This document shows positions 52,276 through 62,101 of a stretch of DNA of 64,000 nt, in pieces (the first letter of the stretch is position 1; each line of letters starts with the position of its first letter). The position numbers and the translations under genes were made by a program. Source of the DNA: JBHJGO01 sp050331715 (GTDB taxonomy: Bacteria; Cyanobacteriota; Cyanobacteriia; Cyanobacteriales; Microcoleaceae); contig JBHJGO010000015.1 in the NCBI GenBank assembly GCA_050331715.1, forward strand, positions 62,001 through 126,000, given 5' to 3'. The notes under the pieces were generated by a model, which saw only the letters and a list, made by a program, of their open reading frames with translations, ran no database searches and was not told the DNA's origin.

Positions 52276-52989
52276 CTAATTGCCGATTTCATCGCAAATC
52301 TGCCCCCAAGCTGTTACAGGATCTGCTGCCGCTGTAATCGGTCGTCCAATCACTAGATAATCGGCTCCGGCATTTATGGCCTCGGTAGGAGTCATAGCTC
52401 GCTGTTGGTCACCGGATGCGGCCCATTTGGGTCGGACACCGGGGCAAACTAGCAGGAAATCATCTCCACACACCTGACGCAGTTGTTGGGCTTCCTGGGG
52501 AGAACAAACAATCCCTGGTAATCCTGAATCCTTGGCTAGAAGTGCCATCTGCAAAGCGTATTCTGGCAACTCAGTCGGAACTTTCAGGTCAAAGGCCAAA
52601 TCTCTGGAATTCAGACTGGTGAGTAGGGTGATTGCAATTAATCTTGGTGCAGGTTGACTGAGTTCCTGGGCTGTAGTTTCAATGGCAGTCTGGGCCTGTT
52701 TCAACGCCAGTTTCCCGGCTGTGGCATGAATCGTGATCAGGTCAACACCGTGACGGGTGGCTGACCGACAGGCTCCAGCAACGGTATTGGGAATATCGTG
52801 AAATTTCAGATCGAGAAAAATTCGTTTCTGTCGCTGCTTGAGAATCGTTAAAATTCCTGGCCCCACACTGACAAACAGTTCTAGGCCAACTTTCCAAAAA
52901 TTCACCTGAGGCAATTGATTCAAAAGCTGGATTGCTTGCTCTAGATCAGGAACATCAAGTGGAACAATAATCCGATCAGAATTTTTCAT
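52276..52989 (-). CDS. pyrF: Orotidine-5'-phosphate decarboxylase
   Basis: Last step of UMP synthesis. 237 residues, standard length. Catalytic DLKFHDIPNT (D-K-D triad) and the C-terminal phosphate loop (LVCPGVRPKWAASGDQQRAM, then GADYLVIGRPIT). The window holds a second OMP decarboxylase domain in the fusion at 57712, so the cell seems to have two. Confidence 0.93.
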   Translation of the reverse strand: MKNSDRIIVPLDVPDLEQAIQLLNQLPQVNFWKVGLELFVSVGPGILTILKQRQKRIFLDLKFHDIPNTVAGACRSATRHGVDLITIHATAGKLALKQAQTAIETTAQELSQPAPRLIAITLLTSLNSRDLAFDLKVPTELPEYALQMALLAKDSGLPGIVCSPQEAQQLRQVCGDDFLLVCPGVRPKWAASGDQQRAMTPTEAINAGADYLVIGRPITAAADPVTAWGQICDEIGN

Positions 52990-53376
52990 TCAAATTTTTC
53001 TCATCTTTGACTATTTCTGAGTGAATACCCCAAGAAGCAAGTTGAGTGAAACGAACCTGTTCAGGGTTTGGCCCTTCAATCAATGTATGCAATTGATTGG
53101 GTATATATCCGTGCGTATTCTATCAGATCGCTATTTGACCCCAGCCTTAACCCTGATTAAAACAGTAGAGGTTTTGCCCTCCCTTTTCAGCCAGCTTCTT
53201 AATCGATAGTGTTAATTGATTAATGAGTAGGAGCAGGGTTGCAGTCCCCGTCAAAGTGGATGTAGAGGGCTAAAGCGTCAATCTCATCCGCTGTTAACGG
53301 CTCGAACACCAATCTCGGCAAAGGTTAGAGTGACTTCGCTATCATTGCTTGCATACAAATAGTCTAGGAGTGGACA
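52990..53376. other. Stretch with gene debris
   Basis: No intact gene. The minus strand at 53218-53315 reads PRLVFEPLTADEIDALALYI then HFDGDCNPAPTH and stops, which looks like the end of a real but lost protein; I cannot name it. Confidence 0.4.
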
Positions 53377-53775
53377 GTTGATATCGACCCCCAAACTTCA
53401 TGTCAGCGATAAGCTATTCTGGGAAATCTGCCAACAGAATCCAGAGCTGAGGCTTGAACGCACCGCCACAGGAGAATTGATTTTGACCTCCCCCCTGCCG
53501 GAGGTGAAACAGGCAGTTACAACGCGGATTTAACCATAGACTTTGGAATCTGGAACCGCAGAGCCAAACTTGGTAAAGTCTTCGATGATTCCTTGGGTGA
53601 TGTCCAGGAAAAAATGCGTGAGTACATGGCTAACGGGGTTCAGTCGGGCTGGCTAATCAATCGTGCTGACAAAACCGTTGAAATCTATCGACAAGGTCAA
53701 CCTGTTCAGGTTGTGAGTATACTCTACACATTCAGCGGTGAAGATGTATTACCCAGGTTTGAATTGGAGGTTTAG
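53377..53775 (+). pseudogene. Broken Uma2 family (DUF820) gene
   Basis: VSDKLFWEICQQNPELRLER and TATGELILTSPL (Uma2 N-terminus) run into a stop after a frameshift. The frame resumes as TGSYNADLTIDFGIWNRRAK and LGKVFDDSLG, then jumps over the missing middle of the family to DVQEKMREYMANGVQSGWLI, YRQGQPVQ and SGEDVLPRFELEV. One frameshift and one large internal deletion remove the catalytic region. It lies 2 bases before an intact Uma2 gene. Confidence 0.8.
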
Positions 53776-53777
53776 AG

Positions 53778-54323
53778 ATGCAAGCAACTGAAAAATTTGT
53801 CTGGACGTTGGATCACTATCACCGGGCCGTCAAAGCAGGTATTTTTGACGATGAACAGATTGAATTACTTGAGGGAGAGTTAATTGAAATGGCTCCAGAG
53901 GGGGAGCCGCACGCAAATCGTAGCAGTGGATTACATCGGTTTTTGACACTCAGTTTGGGGGAACAAACTGAAGTTCGAGAGAACCATCCAATCACTTTAG
54001 AGAACTCTGAACCGCAGCCTGACATTGCAGTGGTGCAACCGCTGGGCCGAGAATATGACATTCACCACCCCTATCCTGAGAATATCTTCTGGATTATCGA
54101 ATTTGCTGAAACCAGCCTGGAAAAGGATTTGACGGTCAAGCGCAAACTCTATGCAACGGCTGGGATTCCTGAGTACTGGGTCGTAAATCTAAAACAGCGT
54201 CAAGTTCATCGATATTGTCAACCGGAGCAGGGAGAGTATCAGTGGAGTGACATTGTGCAGTCTGGAACTCTCAGCCCCAATGTTTTTCCTGAAGTGCAGA
54301 TTGATTTCGAAGCCTTGGTTTAA
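53778..54323 (+). CDS. Uma2 family (DUF820) putative nuclease
   Basis: 181 residues, complete. IELLEGELIEMAPEGEPHAN, PQPDIAVVQP, IFWIIEFAETSLEKD and YATAGIPEYWVVNLKQRQVH carry the PD-(D/E)XK-like pattern. Role unknown. Directly behind a decayed relative. Confidence 0.85.
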   Translation: MQATEKFVWTLDHYHRAVKAGIFDDEQIELLEGELIEMAPEGEPHANRSSGLHRFLTLSLGEQTEVRENHPITLENSEPQPDIAVVQPLGREYDIHHPYPENIFWIIEFAETSLEKDLTVKRKLYATAGIPEYWVVNLKQRQVHRYCQPEQGEYQWSDIVQSGTLSPNVFPEVQIDFEALV

Positions 54324-54448
54324 GGGCAATGGTAGCTTTTTTCCACGTCAAACAAAGCTTAAGATTCCACCGCTGGAAAATGGCGATCGCCTCCCCGTCG
54401 AGAACTTGACCACATCTCAAGAACCAGCAGAGGTCAGATTGCAAATAT

Positions 54449-55507
54449 TCAACCATCTTCTAGCAGCAACCTTAATGTTTCCGCCATCTCCTCAACGGTT
54501 GTCGTTGCCGTTCCGAATTGCCGCACCACTAAACTAGCGGCTAAATTACCTAAAATTGCCGATTCCCACATAGAAGCTCCGACGCACAAACCCAGGGTCA
54601 AGGCAGCCACAACTGTATCCCCTGCCCCGGTGACATCGAAGACATCCGTGCGGTTAAAAGCTGGGATTTGTTGGGCGATCAAGTTCAGGTCAGATTCCGA
54701 TTGCTCAGGAACCTGCCGCTCAAATAGCGTCATTCCCTCATCGCCCTGGGTAATCAAAATCGCTGTGGCATTTGTCAATTGAATCAAATCTTGGGCCGCG
54801 CAATAGAGACTTTGATCATCGGTAATTGGGTAGCCAACCGCTTTCTCCGCTTCAGGAATATTAGGAGTGAATAAGGTCACCGATTGAAATCGGGGCAGAT
54901 CCTTTTGCGTATCCACAATTACCCGTTCATGCTTCAGAACAGCCTCGATCACAGGAGCCGTCAATACCCCATCCCCATAGTCAGAACAGATCACCGCATC
55001 CACGGTCGAAAGTTGTTGCGCGATGTAATCAGCCAACTGAAGTTGCAACTCCAGTTCCGGTAAATCATCCGACTTACGATCCACGCGGACAATTTGTTGG
55101 GTTACAGACTGACGGGCATGGCCTGAAATTCGGGTCTTAGTGACAGTCGGGCGTTGAGCTTCCAGCAGAATTCCCTCAGTATCAATTCCCGCTTCTATGA
55201 AGATTTTCCGCAGGGCCTCCCCTTGCTGATCCTTGCCCAGAAACCCTGCTACCTTGACCTGGGCTCCTAACTTGGCAAAGTTATAGACCGAATTGGCTCC
55301 GCCCCCTGGAATTTGACGAGTTGCTTCATGTCGCAGGATCAAAACTGGCGCTTCACGGGACATGCGTTCCACCTGACCCACCAGGAATTCATCCAGCGTT
55401 AGATCTCCCGCCACCAGAACCCTTGCCTGGGAGAACTTTTCCAGCGTTTGAAATAGCGAGTCCGATACCTGATTCAGGCGATCCAGAAATACCGCATCAA
55501 GGGCCAT
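54449..55507 (-). CDS. PfkB-family heptose-7-phosphate kinase (HldE kinase domain type)
   Basis: 352 residues. VLVAGDLTLDEFLVGQVERM, RQIPGGGANSVYNFAKLGAQ and the C-terminal DVTGAGDTVVAALTLG (PfkB signature 2, catalytic Asp) match the RfaE/HldE kinase domain, which phosphorylates heptose-7-phosphate for surface sugar synthesis. The adenylyltransferase domain of bifunctional HldE is absent. It lies 8 bases downstream of a response regulator on the same strand. Confidence 0.85.
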   Translation of the reverse strand: MALDAVFLDRLNQVSDSLFQTLEKFSQARVLVAGDLTLDEFLVGQVERMSREAPVLILRHEATRQIPGGGANSVYNFAKLGAQVKVAGFLGKDQQGEALRKIFIEAGIDTEGILLEAQRPTVTKTRISGHARQSVTQQIVRVDRKSDDLPELELQLQLADYIAQQLSTVDAVICSDYGDGVLTAPVIEAVLKHERVIVDTQKDLPRFQSVTLFTPNIPEAEKAVGYPITDDQSLYCAAQDLIQLTNATAILITQGDEGMTLFERQVPEQSESDLNLIAQQIPAFNRTDVFDVTGAGDTVVAALTLGLCVGASMWESAILGNLAASLVVRQFGTATTTVEEMAETLRLLLEDG

Positions 55508-55515
55508 GCTGAATA

Positions 55516-56094
55516 CTATGAACCGGACTTGACTTTCTTGAGCACAAACGCTTTGAGTTGCGCCATTTGCTTTTTCATCGCCACCACTTCCTTCTGTAGT
55601 CTGATGACCTTCTGCTCCAGTGCCTTGATCTTTGCGGCATCTGCGGGAGACGTAGCCGCCGCTGTTGCAGTTGCCGCAGGGGTGGTTGTGGCAGGCTGAG
55701 CCGCTTTCGGACGCTCTTTGTTGGCCTTAATAAAGGCAGATTTGATCGCGTCTAGGAGTTGCTTCTTCTCAAAGGGTTTCTCGATAAATTCAAAAAATTC
55801 AAAGGGTTCTGCAATCTTCTCCGTGACCTCTTCCTTGCGCCCTGACATCAGAACCAGGGGAATTTTCTGAAGATCTGCCTGGGCCTGAATCTGCTGAAAC
55901 ACTTCCCAACCGCTGAGTTTCGGCAGTAGGAAATCCAACATGATCAGGTTCGGCTGTTCCTTGCGAACCATGTCCAAGCCTTCTCGGCCATCCTTGGCCT
56001 CCAGTACTTCAAAGTTTCCGGGGGGAAGCATTTCTCGAACCCTTACCCGAATGACCTTACTATCATCGATCACTAAGATTTTCCGACCTGCCAC
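55516..56094 (-). CDS. CheY-like response regulator with coiled-coil tail
   Basis: 192 residues. Receiver domain (1-125): KILVIDDSKVIRVRVREML with the acidic pair, phospho-Asp in NLIMLDFLLPK, LVLMSGRKEE and the FIEKPF lysine. An Ala/Thr/Pro-rich linker (~130-155) and a coiled coil (~155-185, ALEQKVIRLQKEVVAMKKQM) follow. No DNA-binding output, so it may act through oligomers or a partner. Confidence 0.88.
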   Translation of the reverse strand: MAGRKILVIDDSKVIRVRVREMLPPGNFEVLEAKDGREGLDMVRKEQPNLIMLDFLLPKLSGWEVFQQIQAQADLQKIPLVLMSGRKEEVTEKIAEPFEFFEFIEKPFEKKQLLDAIKSAFIKANKERPKAAQPATTTPAATATAAATSPADAAKIKALEQKVIRLQKEVVAMKKQMAQLKAFVLKKVKSGS

Positions 56095-56323
56095 GACTAG
56101 CTCCTCTACTGGTGAGAATTGGGGTATGAGTAAGGTCTAGTGTAACCTACCGCTAAAACTGTAGCTTAGTTCCGGAGCATAGACTAGCCCAATGACTCAA
56201 AAATGAGGCAAAACGCGGGAAATCCGACGCCTTGAGCCATCCTTAAAGTTGTTAGGGTGATTTTCAACATTTAAAATACCGGATAGGCGATACACTACGC
56301 TTTCAAACTGAAATCTCAATTCT

Positions 56324-57238
56324 ATGTCAGCTCAGACTTCTGCTTCCCAGTCCACTCCAAAGCCAATTGAACCCATACCATCCTGGCTCAAGCGACCGAT
56401 TGGCAAGGCCAGTGAGATTTCTTCTGTGCAACGAATTATCAAGCAACGCCAAATTCATACGATTTGTGAAGAGGGCCGCTGTCCCAACCGAGGTGAATGT
56501 TACAGCCAGAAAACGGCAACCTTTTTGCTGATGGGGCCAACCTGTACCCGCTCCTGTGGGTTCTGTCAGGTGGATAAGGGCCATGCACCGATGCCGCTCG
56601 ATCCAGATGAACCGAAGAAAGTGGCTGACGCAGTTCAACTTCTAGGATTACGCTACGTCGTGCTGACGGCAGTGGCAAGAGATGACCTGGCAGATGGGGG
56701 AGCCGGATGGTTTGTCGAAGCCATGCATCAAATTCGCCAACTCAGCCCTGAAACCCAGATTGAGGTTCTGACACCGGATTTCTGGAGTGGGCGTGGGGGG
56801 GAAAATATTGCAGAGAAACAGTTCAACCGAGTTCAGAGGATTGTCCAGGTGCATCCCGCCTGCTACAACCACAACATCGAAACCGTTAAACGCTTACAAA
56901 ACCCGGTGCGTCGAGGAGCGAAGTACGAGCGGTCACTGGATGTTTTGAGAATTGTTAAACGGCTTGATCCAACAATTCCAACCAAATCGGGTTTGATGCT
57001 AGGTCATGGAGAGACAGAAGCAGAAATCCTTGAGGCCATGCAGGATTTGCGACGGGTGGGATGCGATCGCCTCACCCTCGGCCAATACATGCGTCCTTCT
57101 TTGGAGCACTTACCTGTGCAGAAATACTGGACACCAGAAGAGTTTGAACACCTGGGAAAACAGGCCGAAGCAATGGGATTCAGTCACGTTCGTTCAGGGC
57201 CGTTAGTCCGAAGTTCTTATCATGCTGGGGAAACTTAG
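56324..57238 (+). CDS. lipA: Lipoyl synthase
   Basis: A radical-SAM enzyme that inserts two sulfurs into octanoyl groups. 304 residues. Auxiliary cluster C48, C53 and C59 (ICEEGRCPNRGECY); SAM cluster C74, C78 and C81 (CTRSCGFC); C-terminal RSSYHA with the conserved Ser ligand. Confidence 0.95.
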   Translation: MSAQTSASQSTPKPIEPIPSWLKRPIGKASEISSVQRIIKQRQIHTICEEGRCPNRGECYSQKTATFLLMGPTCTRSCGFCQVDKGHAPMPLDPDEPKKVADAVQLLGLRYVVLTAVARDDLADGGAGWFVEAMHQIRQLSPETQIEVLTPDFWSGRGGENIAEKQFNRVQRIVQVHPACYNHNIETVKRLQNPVRRGAKYERSLDVLRIVKRLDPTIPTKSGLMLGHGETEAEILEAMQDLRRVGCDRLTLGQYMRPSLEHLPVQKYWTPEEFEHLGKQAEAMGFSHVRSGPLVRSSYHAGET

Positions 57239-57347
57239 GAGCAGAGGAGTCAAGATCCTCAGTCGTCATATTTCTTACGGGAGGAGTATGTTTAGCAGAA
57301 CTCTGAAATGATATATTTGCTGCAAAACGCAATTTGTGGAGAACACT

Positions 57348-57476
57348 ATGGTTGGTAGCAAGCCTGAGAACAAAGCGGGTGGGAATCCCCCCTACACCTA
57401 TCGTCTTTTCTGGGCCATTGTTTTGTTGGCTGGAAATTTCTTGGTTGCCTTTTATTACTTCAAGGGAATCAGCTAA
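57348..57476 (+). CDS. psaX: Photosystem I subunit PsaX
   Basis: 42 residues, one membrane helix. PPYTYRLFWAIVLLAGNFLV, then AFYYF, closely matches PsaX of Thermosynechococcus as I recall it (PTYAFRTFWAVLLLAINFLV). PsaX sits at the edge of PSI in some cyanobacteria and coordinates a chlorophyll. Ribosome site GGAG 6 bases before the ATG. N-terminal ~14 residues are hydrophilic (stromal). It stands alone after lipA. Confidence 0.85.
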   Translation: MVGSKPENKAGGNPPYTYRLFWAIVLLAGNFLVAFYYFKGIS

Positions 57477-57711
57477 AAATTGAACGAATGACCTACAGCC
57501 TTTCCAGGTTTAGTGAGGTAGAGATTTGGGAAATTTGGGCGCGCTGCGTCCTGGTCTCCTGCCCTCTATCAGCATTGGAAACGTTGTAAACAGCGCACAA
57601 AGCGTTGAAAGAGTTACAAATCTATGGGAAGGGAGAAGTACGTTCTGCGACAAAGTAGATGGTTTCTCCCTCTTGTTTTTCCGTGTTAATCTCGGCCCAG
57701 GTTACTCTAAT

Positions 57712-59178
57712 TCAGGTACGCTGAAATAGTTCGGCTTCTGCTGCTGTAATCCGGTTAGCTTGACAGAGTGTTTCAGCAATTTCAGCCAGAGTTAGCACAG
57801 CGTAGCCTCGATAACCGGATTGTTCTAGCCGTTGCATCGCATCTCGACCATGATCTATCAAAACAACAATATCTTCGACCTGTAACCCAACTGACTTGAG
57901 CTTTTCTGCTCCCTTAATCACACTGTTGCCCGTAATTAAAACATCATCGACTACGACAATCTTCTCCCCAGATTGATAGTAACCTTCCACTAACCTACCT
58001 GTACCATGAGCCTTGACTTCCTTTCGCGGGAAAATCATCGGTCGTTCCAGTTGTAGGGCCAAGCCTGTAGCTGTCGGTAGAGAACCGTAGGGAATCCCAG
58101 CAATTCGGTCAAAGGTGAGATCCTGTAAAACCCCTGCGTAGGCGTTAACAACTTGATAAAAGACTTGTGGAATTGAGATAATCCGCCTCAAATCGATGTA
58201 ATAGGGAAAAACTTCTCCCGAAGACTGCACATGATCACCAAAAATAATGCAGCCGATGTCATAGAGTTGCAGGATGAGATCTCGATGGGGTTGATTGCCC
58301 AGGAAACAGACGTTAGACAACCAAAGCTGACAAACCGGATTTTGCTCGACAACCTGTTGACGGATTTGATTAACTGTTTTTCGCAGTTGATCAATGGCTG
58401 CGGAGGGATCATCTTCTACCAAGAACTGATGGGGAATCGGAAGTAATAACCCCGTACCGTTCTCATCCAAACCTGCGGTTAAAATTCGACCCAGGTGATC
58501 GGAATTAATTGAATTCGAGTTTGTATCTGAGGGATTAGCTTCTAGTAGACTGTCTTCGATTAGAATCAACCGTTCTGGAGCAGCTTGTCTCATCTGTACT
58601 AGCCCATCAATCATCAGCCCCACCGCCAAACCGATTTGGTTGGGTGTTCCCCAGGTCTGAATCATCCGAACCATTTCCAGATACAAAGGCTGCTGTAGAC
58701 TGGGGTATTCCTGAAATTGCGGTGCAGAAGGATTAGCCGTCATTCCTAACACAAAGACCATTTTGCCAGGGTAGAGCAGGAATGGAACTACCTGATCCTG
58801 ACCACAGTAGGCGGATAGGGTACAGGCATCGACTTGCCAGGATTCAAAGAATAGTTGGGCCAGGGCATTACTACTGGTGAGATCGCTATGCTTTGCATCC
58901 AGAATGGTGGATAGATTGCTAGGAATCCGTTTCAGAATCCATTCCAAAAGTTCTATCCCAGTCATGCCAAGGGCTTGATACAGCCCCAGATTCAGTTTGT
59001 AGGCACAAACATGGTCTTTTGTTTTTTCCAGCTTTGACCGGAGCGAATCCTGCCATTGTTCCAATGACTGCTTGAGATTAAAACACCCATCAGGCTCCGG
59101 TTCTGGATCAAGGTTGACGTACAGTAAGCTGTGATGATGTTCAATCGCTGCTAGAAGTTTGTCAGAAAAGTTCATCAT
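57712..59178 (-). CDS. Fused OMP decarboxylase-orotate phosphoribosyltransferase (PyrF-PyrE)
   Basis: 488 residues. The N-terminal ~270 form an OMP-decarboxylase-like domain with the catalytic ILDAKHSDLTSSN (D-K-D triad kept). The C-terminal ~200 form a phosphoribosyltransferase with the PRPP loop KIVVVDDVLITGNS. The order is the reverse of animal UMP synthase. Catalyses the last two steps of UMP synthesis if both halves work. The stand-alone pyrF at 52276 overlaps its first function. Confidence 0.88.
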   Translation of the reverse strand: MMNFSDKLLAAIEHHHSLLYVNLDPEPEPDGCFNLKQSLEQWQDSLRSKLEKTKDHVCAYKLNLGLYQALGMTGIELLEWILKRIPSNLSTILDAKHSDLTSSNALAQLFFESWQVDACTLSAYCGQDQVVPFLLYPGKMVFVLGMTANPSAPQFQEYPSLQQPLYLEMVRMIQTWGTPNQIGLAVGLMIDGLVQMRQAAPERLILIEDSLLEANPSDTNSNSINSDHLGRILTAGLDENGTGLLLPIPHQFLVEDDPSAAIDQLRKTVNQIRQQVVEQNPVCQLWLSNVCFLGNQPHRDLILQLYDIGCIIFGDHVQSSGEVFPYYIDLRRIISIPQVFYQVVNAYAGVLQDLTFDRIAGIPYGSLPTATGLALQLERPMIFPRKEVKAHGTGRLVEGYYQSGEKIVVVDDVLITGNSVIKGAEKLKSVGLQVEDIVVLIDHGRDAMQRLEQSGYRGYAVLTLAEIAETLCQANRITAAEAELFQRT

Positions 59179-59275
59179 TCTGGAATTTTGGAAATTTGCG
59201 ACATTGCCAAACTCTGTAACAATAGTGGGTGTTCCTTGATAAAACCTATTTACCGAGAGTTTTTGAAGCTGAGCT

Positions 59276-59743
59276 ATGAAACGTTATCGTTCTATTTTGG
59301 CCTGCATTTTAGCCCTGTTAGTAACATTTGTTGTAAGCTGTGGTGCTCCAGAGGTTGCTGAGCCTCCAACCTACAGCAGTACACAGATTGAACAAATCCA
59401 GAACTACAGTTCAGAGATTACCGCGCTGCGCGATCGCATGACCAGTGAGCTGTCAACCTATATCCAGAAGCGTCAGTGGGTTGAGGTGGATAACTTTATC
59501 CATGGCCCCCTGGGTACGATGCTTCGTACCATGAACTATCTGACCCGGAATTTGCTTCCAGATGATCAACCCGCAGCTCAGAAATTGGCAAGGGAAACCT
59601 TTGAGTATCTAGTGCAAGTTGGCAAGGCGGCAGAAGTTGGTGATCAATCACAGGCCGCGTCAAATTATCAGAAAGCGCTGGATGATCTGAATGCTTTTCT
59701 GAAGAGTGTGCCTGATTTCACCGTAACTGAACCCGCTGCATAG
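59276..59743 (+). CDS. psbQ: Photosystem II lipoprotein PsbQ (CyanoQ)
   Basis: 155 residues. Lipoprotein signal ends at C22 (LVTFVVSC). The mature part is a four-helix PsbQ domain: YIQKRQWVEVDNFIHGPLGT, MLRTMNYLTRNLLP and ALDDLNAFLKSVP. Lumenal extrinsic protein that helps stabilise the oxygen-evolving complex. Confidence 0.9.
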   Translation: MKRYRSILACILALLVTFVVSCGAPEVAEPPTYSSTQIEQIQNYSSEITALRDRMTSELSTYIQKRQWVEVDNFIHGPLGTMLRTMNYLTRNLLPDDQPAAQKLARETFEYLVQVGKAAEVGDQSQAASNYQKALDDLNAFLKSVPDFTVTEPAA

Positions 59744-59782
59744 AAGATTTAGTGATCGGCAATCAGTGATCAGCTAAGTAAG

Positions 59783-60895
59783 ATGACACGAATTGCAATC
59801 GTGGGTTGTGGAGTTGTCGGCGCAGCAATTGCCTATGAGCTGAGCCGGATTGATTGCTTGAGTCTAATTGTCTTTGATCAACAGTCCCCAGCTCAGGCTT
59901 CAACGGGAGCCGCGTTGGGGATTTTAGTTGGGATTATCAGTCAAAAGACCAAAGGGCGGGCATGGGAACTGCGTCAGCGTAGTATCCGCCGCTATCACAC
60001 CCTGATTCCTGAGCTAGAATCCATCCTGGGTCAATCAATTCCAGGAAATCGCCACGGTTTGCTCGATTTACAGTTTGCGGGCGCAAATTTACAGGTTTGG
60101 CAAAACCTAATCGAGATTCGCCGAGAACAGGGTTGGTGTCTGGAACTACTTGATCCTGAACAGGTTCAGGCTCGCTATCCCAAAATCAATTGTGAAGGGG
60201 TAACGGGGGCGGTATATTCTCCCCAGGATCAACAGATTGAGCCAATTGCCCTCACCCTGGCCCTGGTAGAAGCCGCTAGGAAAAATGGTGTCAATTTTCA
60301 GTTTGGGACAACGGTTCAACCGATTGCTTCAAAGGATCACTGGCAATCCCCCCACGTTCTGAAAGGGTTGCAAACGTCTCGCGGTAATTGGCCAGTCGAT
60401 GCGGTGATTCTGGCTTCTGGTTTAGGAACTTCAGCAGTTTCACACACTGCCCCTCGAATGCAACCGGTTTTGGGACAGGCAATGCGGCTAAGACTCAATA
60501 CAACACTTGATCCGAATTTACCTGTGGTCAGTGGCGAAGATGTTCATATTGTGCCGCTGAATTCCCACGAATGCTGGATTGGGGCAACGGTTGAATTTTC
60601 CACTGGAGAGGATTTGGAGGAAGTAACGGCAGACCCCGAACGGATGACAACGGTTCAGGAACAAGCAATCCAGATGTATCCTGATCTGGCTCATGCAGAA
60701 ATGGTTGATTATTGGTCTGGACTGCGTCCTCGACCTGTGGGTCAATCGGCTCCAGTCATCGAACCGTTGCCGGGATTTAGCAATATCCTACTGGCCACTG
60801 GACATTATCGTAACGGCGTTTTACTGGCCCCTGCTACTGCGGAAATTGTTCGAGATCGTCTTGGAGAAATTCTTGAGCACAGGAAAAGGCAATGA
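59783..60895 (+). CDS. FAD-dependent amino-acid oxidase-like protein (DadA/ThiO type)
   Basis: 370 residues. FAD-binding GCGVVGAAIAYELSR at the N-terminus, GAALGILVGIISQ, and the C-terminal SGLRPRPVGQSAPVIEPLPG and ATGHYRNGVLLAPATAE. This is the glycine/D-amino acid oxidase family; a ThiO-like role in thiamine synthesis is possible but not shown. Overlaps the next gene by 4 bases. Confidence 0.85.
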   Translation: MTRIAIVGCGVVGAAIAYELSRIDCLSLIVFDQQSPAQASTGAALGILVGIISQKTKGRAWELRQRSIRRYHTLIPELESILGQSIPGNRHGLLDLQFAGANLQVWQNLIEIRREQGWCLELLDPEQVQARYPKINCEGVTGAVYSPQDQQIEPIALTLALVEAARKNGVNFQFGTTVQPIASKDHWQSPHVLKGLQTSRGNWPVDAVILASGLGTSAVSHTAPRMQPVLGQAMRLRLNTTLDPNLPVVSGEDVHIVPLNSHECWIGATVEFSTGEDLEEVTADPERMTTVQEQAIQMYPDLAHAEMVDYWSGLRPRPVGQSAPVIEPLPGFSNILLATGHYRNGVLLAPATAEIVRDRLGEILEHRKRQ

Positions 60896-61566
60896 TAAAT
60901 GTAATCCTCGAAATGATCCCAATGATGTTGGGTGCTGCGCTAGCTCCAGTTTGGATCATCCTCATCTTGCTCGTGTTGCGCAGTCGCAATGGACTGGTTA
61001 AAGCCACTGCATTTGTGACCGGAGTCACCCTGGTTCGACTACTCCAGGGAATCGCATTTGGCTATCTTTTCAAAGCATCAGAAGATGTCGGCGGCACAAG
61101 CGGCCCCTCTCCGGTGGTTTCCGCTCTACTGATGATTGTGGGAATTTTGCTACTGATTCTTGCGGTCAAAACCCTGCGTCAGGAAGATGATCCCGATGCT
61201 CCTCCGCCCAAGTGGATGACGCTGGTAGAATCAGCAACGCCTGCAAAATTATTGGGTTTAGGTGCGATCATTACGCTGGTTGCGGCAAAACTCTGGGTGT
61301 TTACGCTCTCCGCATTAGGAACAATTCGAGCAGCAAATTTGGGGGAAGTTGAAAGCTGGATTGCCTTCGCAATCTACATTCTGGGTGCAGAGTCTTTAAT
61401 TTTACTGCCAATACTGGTTTATGCTGCTATCCCAAAGCAATCGGAAGCTCTGCTCAATTCAGCCACAGCATGGCTCGAAAAATATAACCGACCTATCACT
61501 TTGGCGGTTTCCCTAATTTTTGGAGTCCTGTTTCTTGGAAAAGGGATTACGGGTCTTTTAAGTTAA
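60892..61566 (+). CDS. GAP family (LysE-like) membrane protein
   Basis: 224 residues, six hydrophobic spans. MIPMMLGAALAPVWIILILL and the VAAKLWVFTLSALGTI span fit the GAP/LysE-like family found in cyanobacteria and actinobacteria. Probable small-molecule exporter, substrate unknown. ATGA overlap with the FAD gene implies coupling. Confidence 0.75.
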   Translation: MINVILEMIPMMLGAALAPVWIILILLVLRSRNGLVKATAFVTGVTLVRLLQGIAFGYLFKASEDVGGTSGPSPVVSALLMIVGILLLILAVKTLRQEDDPDAPPPKWMTLVESATPAKLLGLGAIITLVAAKLWVFTLSALGTIRAANLGEVESWIAFAIYILGAESLILLPILVYAAIPKQSEALLNSATAWLEKYNRPITLAVSLIFGVLFLGKGITGLLS

Positions 61567-61583
61567 GTCTGCATTGAGTCTGT

Positions 61584-61949
61584 TCACTCGGCAGCATGGG
61601 CCTTCAAATCTGCCAGTGAGACGTATTCCGTGGCTAGGGCATGGGTCGCTTCTAAAACAACGGGAGGCGCGACCCCCGCTTCTAGTGCCTCGCGCCAGCG
61701 GGGCGCGCAGAGACACCAACAGTCGCCCGGTTTCAAGCCTGGAAATTGATATTCAGGACGAGGGGTGATCAGATCATTTCCCTGAGCTTTTGAAAAGTCT
61801 AGAAATTCCTGAGTGAGTTGAGCACAGACGACATGGGCTCCCGCATCTCCCGCCCCTGTATTGCAAACTCCGTCTCGATAGAATCCTGTCATGGGAGAGG
61901 TACAACAGGTGGCTAAATCGCTACCCAGAACATTTTTTGCTGTAGACAT
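61584..61949 (-). CDS. DUF2237 family protein
   Basis: 121 residues. NVLGSDLATCC, SPMTGFYRDGVCNTGAGDAG, FLDFSKAQGNDLITPRPEYQ and PGLKPGDCWCLCAPRW are the DUF2237 signatures. Cysteine-rich, function unknown. Confidence 0.9.
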   Translation of the reverse strand: MSTAKNVLGSDLATCCTSPMTGFYRDGVCNTGAGDAGAHVVCAQLTQEFLDFSKAQGNDLITPRPEYQFPGLKPGDCWCLCAPRWREALEAGVAPPVVLEATHALATEYVSLADLKAHAAE

Positions 61950-62101
61950 TGATTCGGTTTTCTAGCTGGCAATGCTATCGTAACGCGAACCTGAGAAAAG
62001 AACACCCCCCTGAAATCACATCATTACATCAATGCTAGTAACCGAATCCTACAGGAAAGGCATCACCAATAATGCGGAGAAAAAGTACAGAACAAACCTA
62101 A

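Noticed and set aside
53021..53209. 62-codon plus-strand frame after pyrF
   Set aside because: No ribosome site and no protein-like features; probably chance in promoter DNA.
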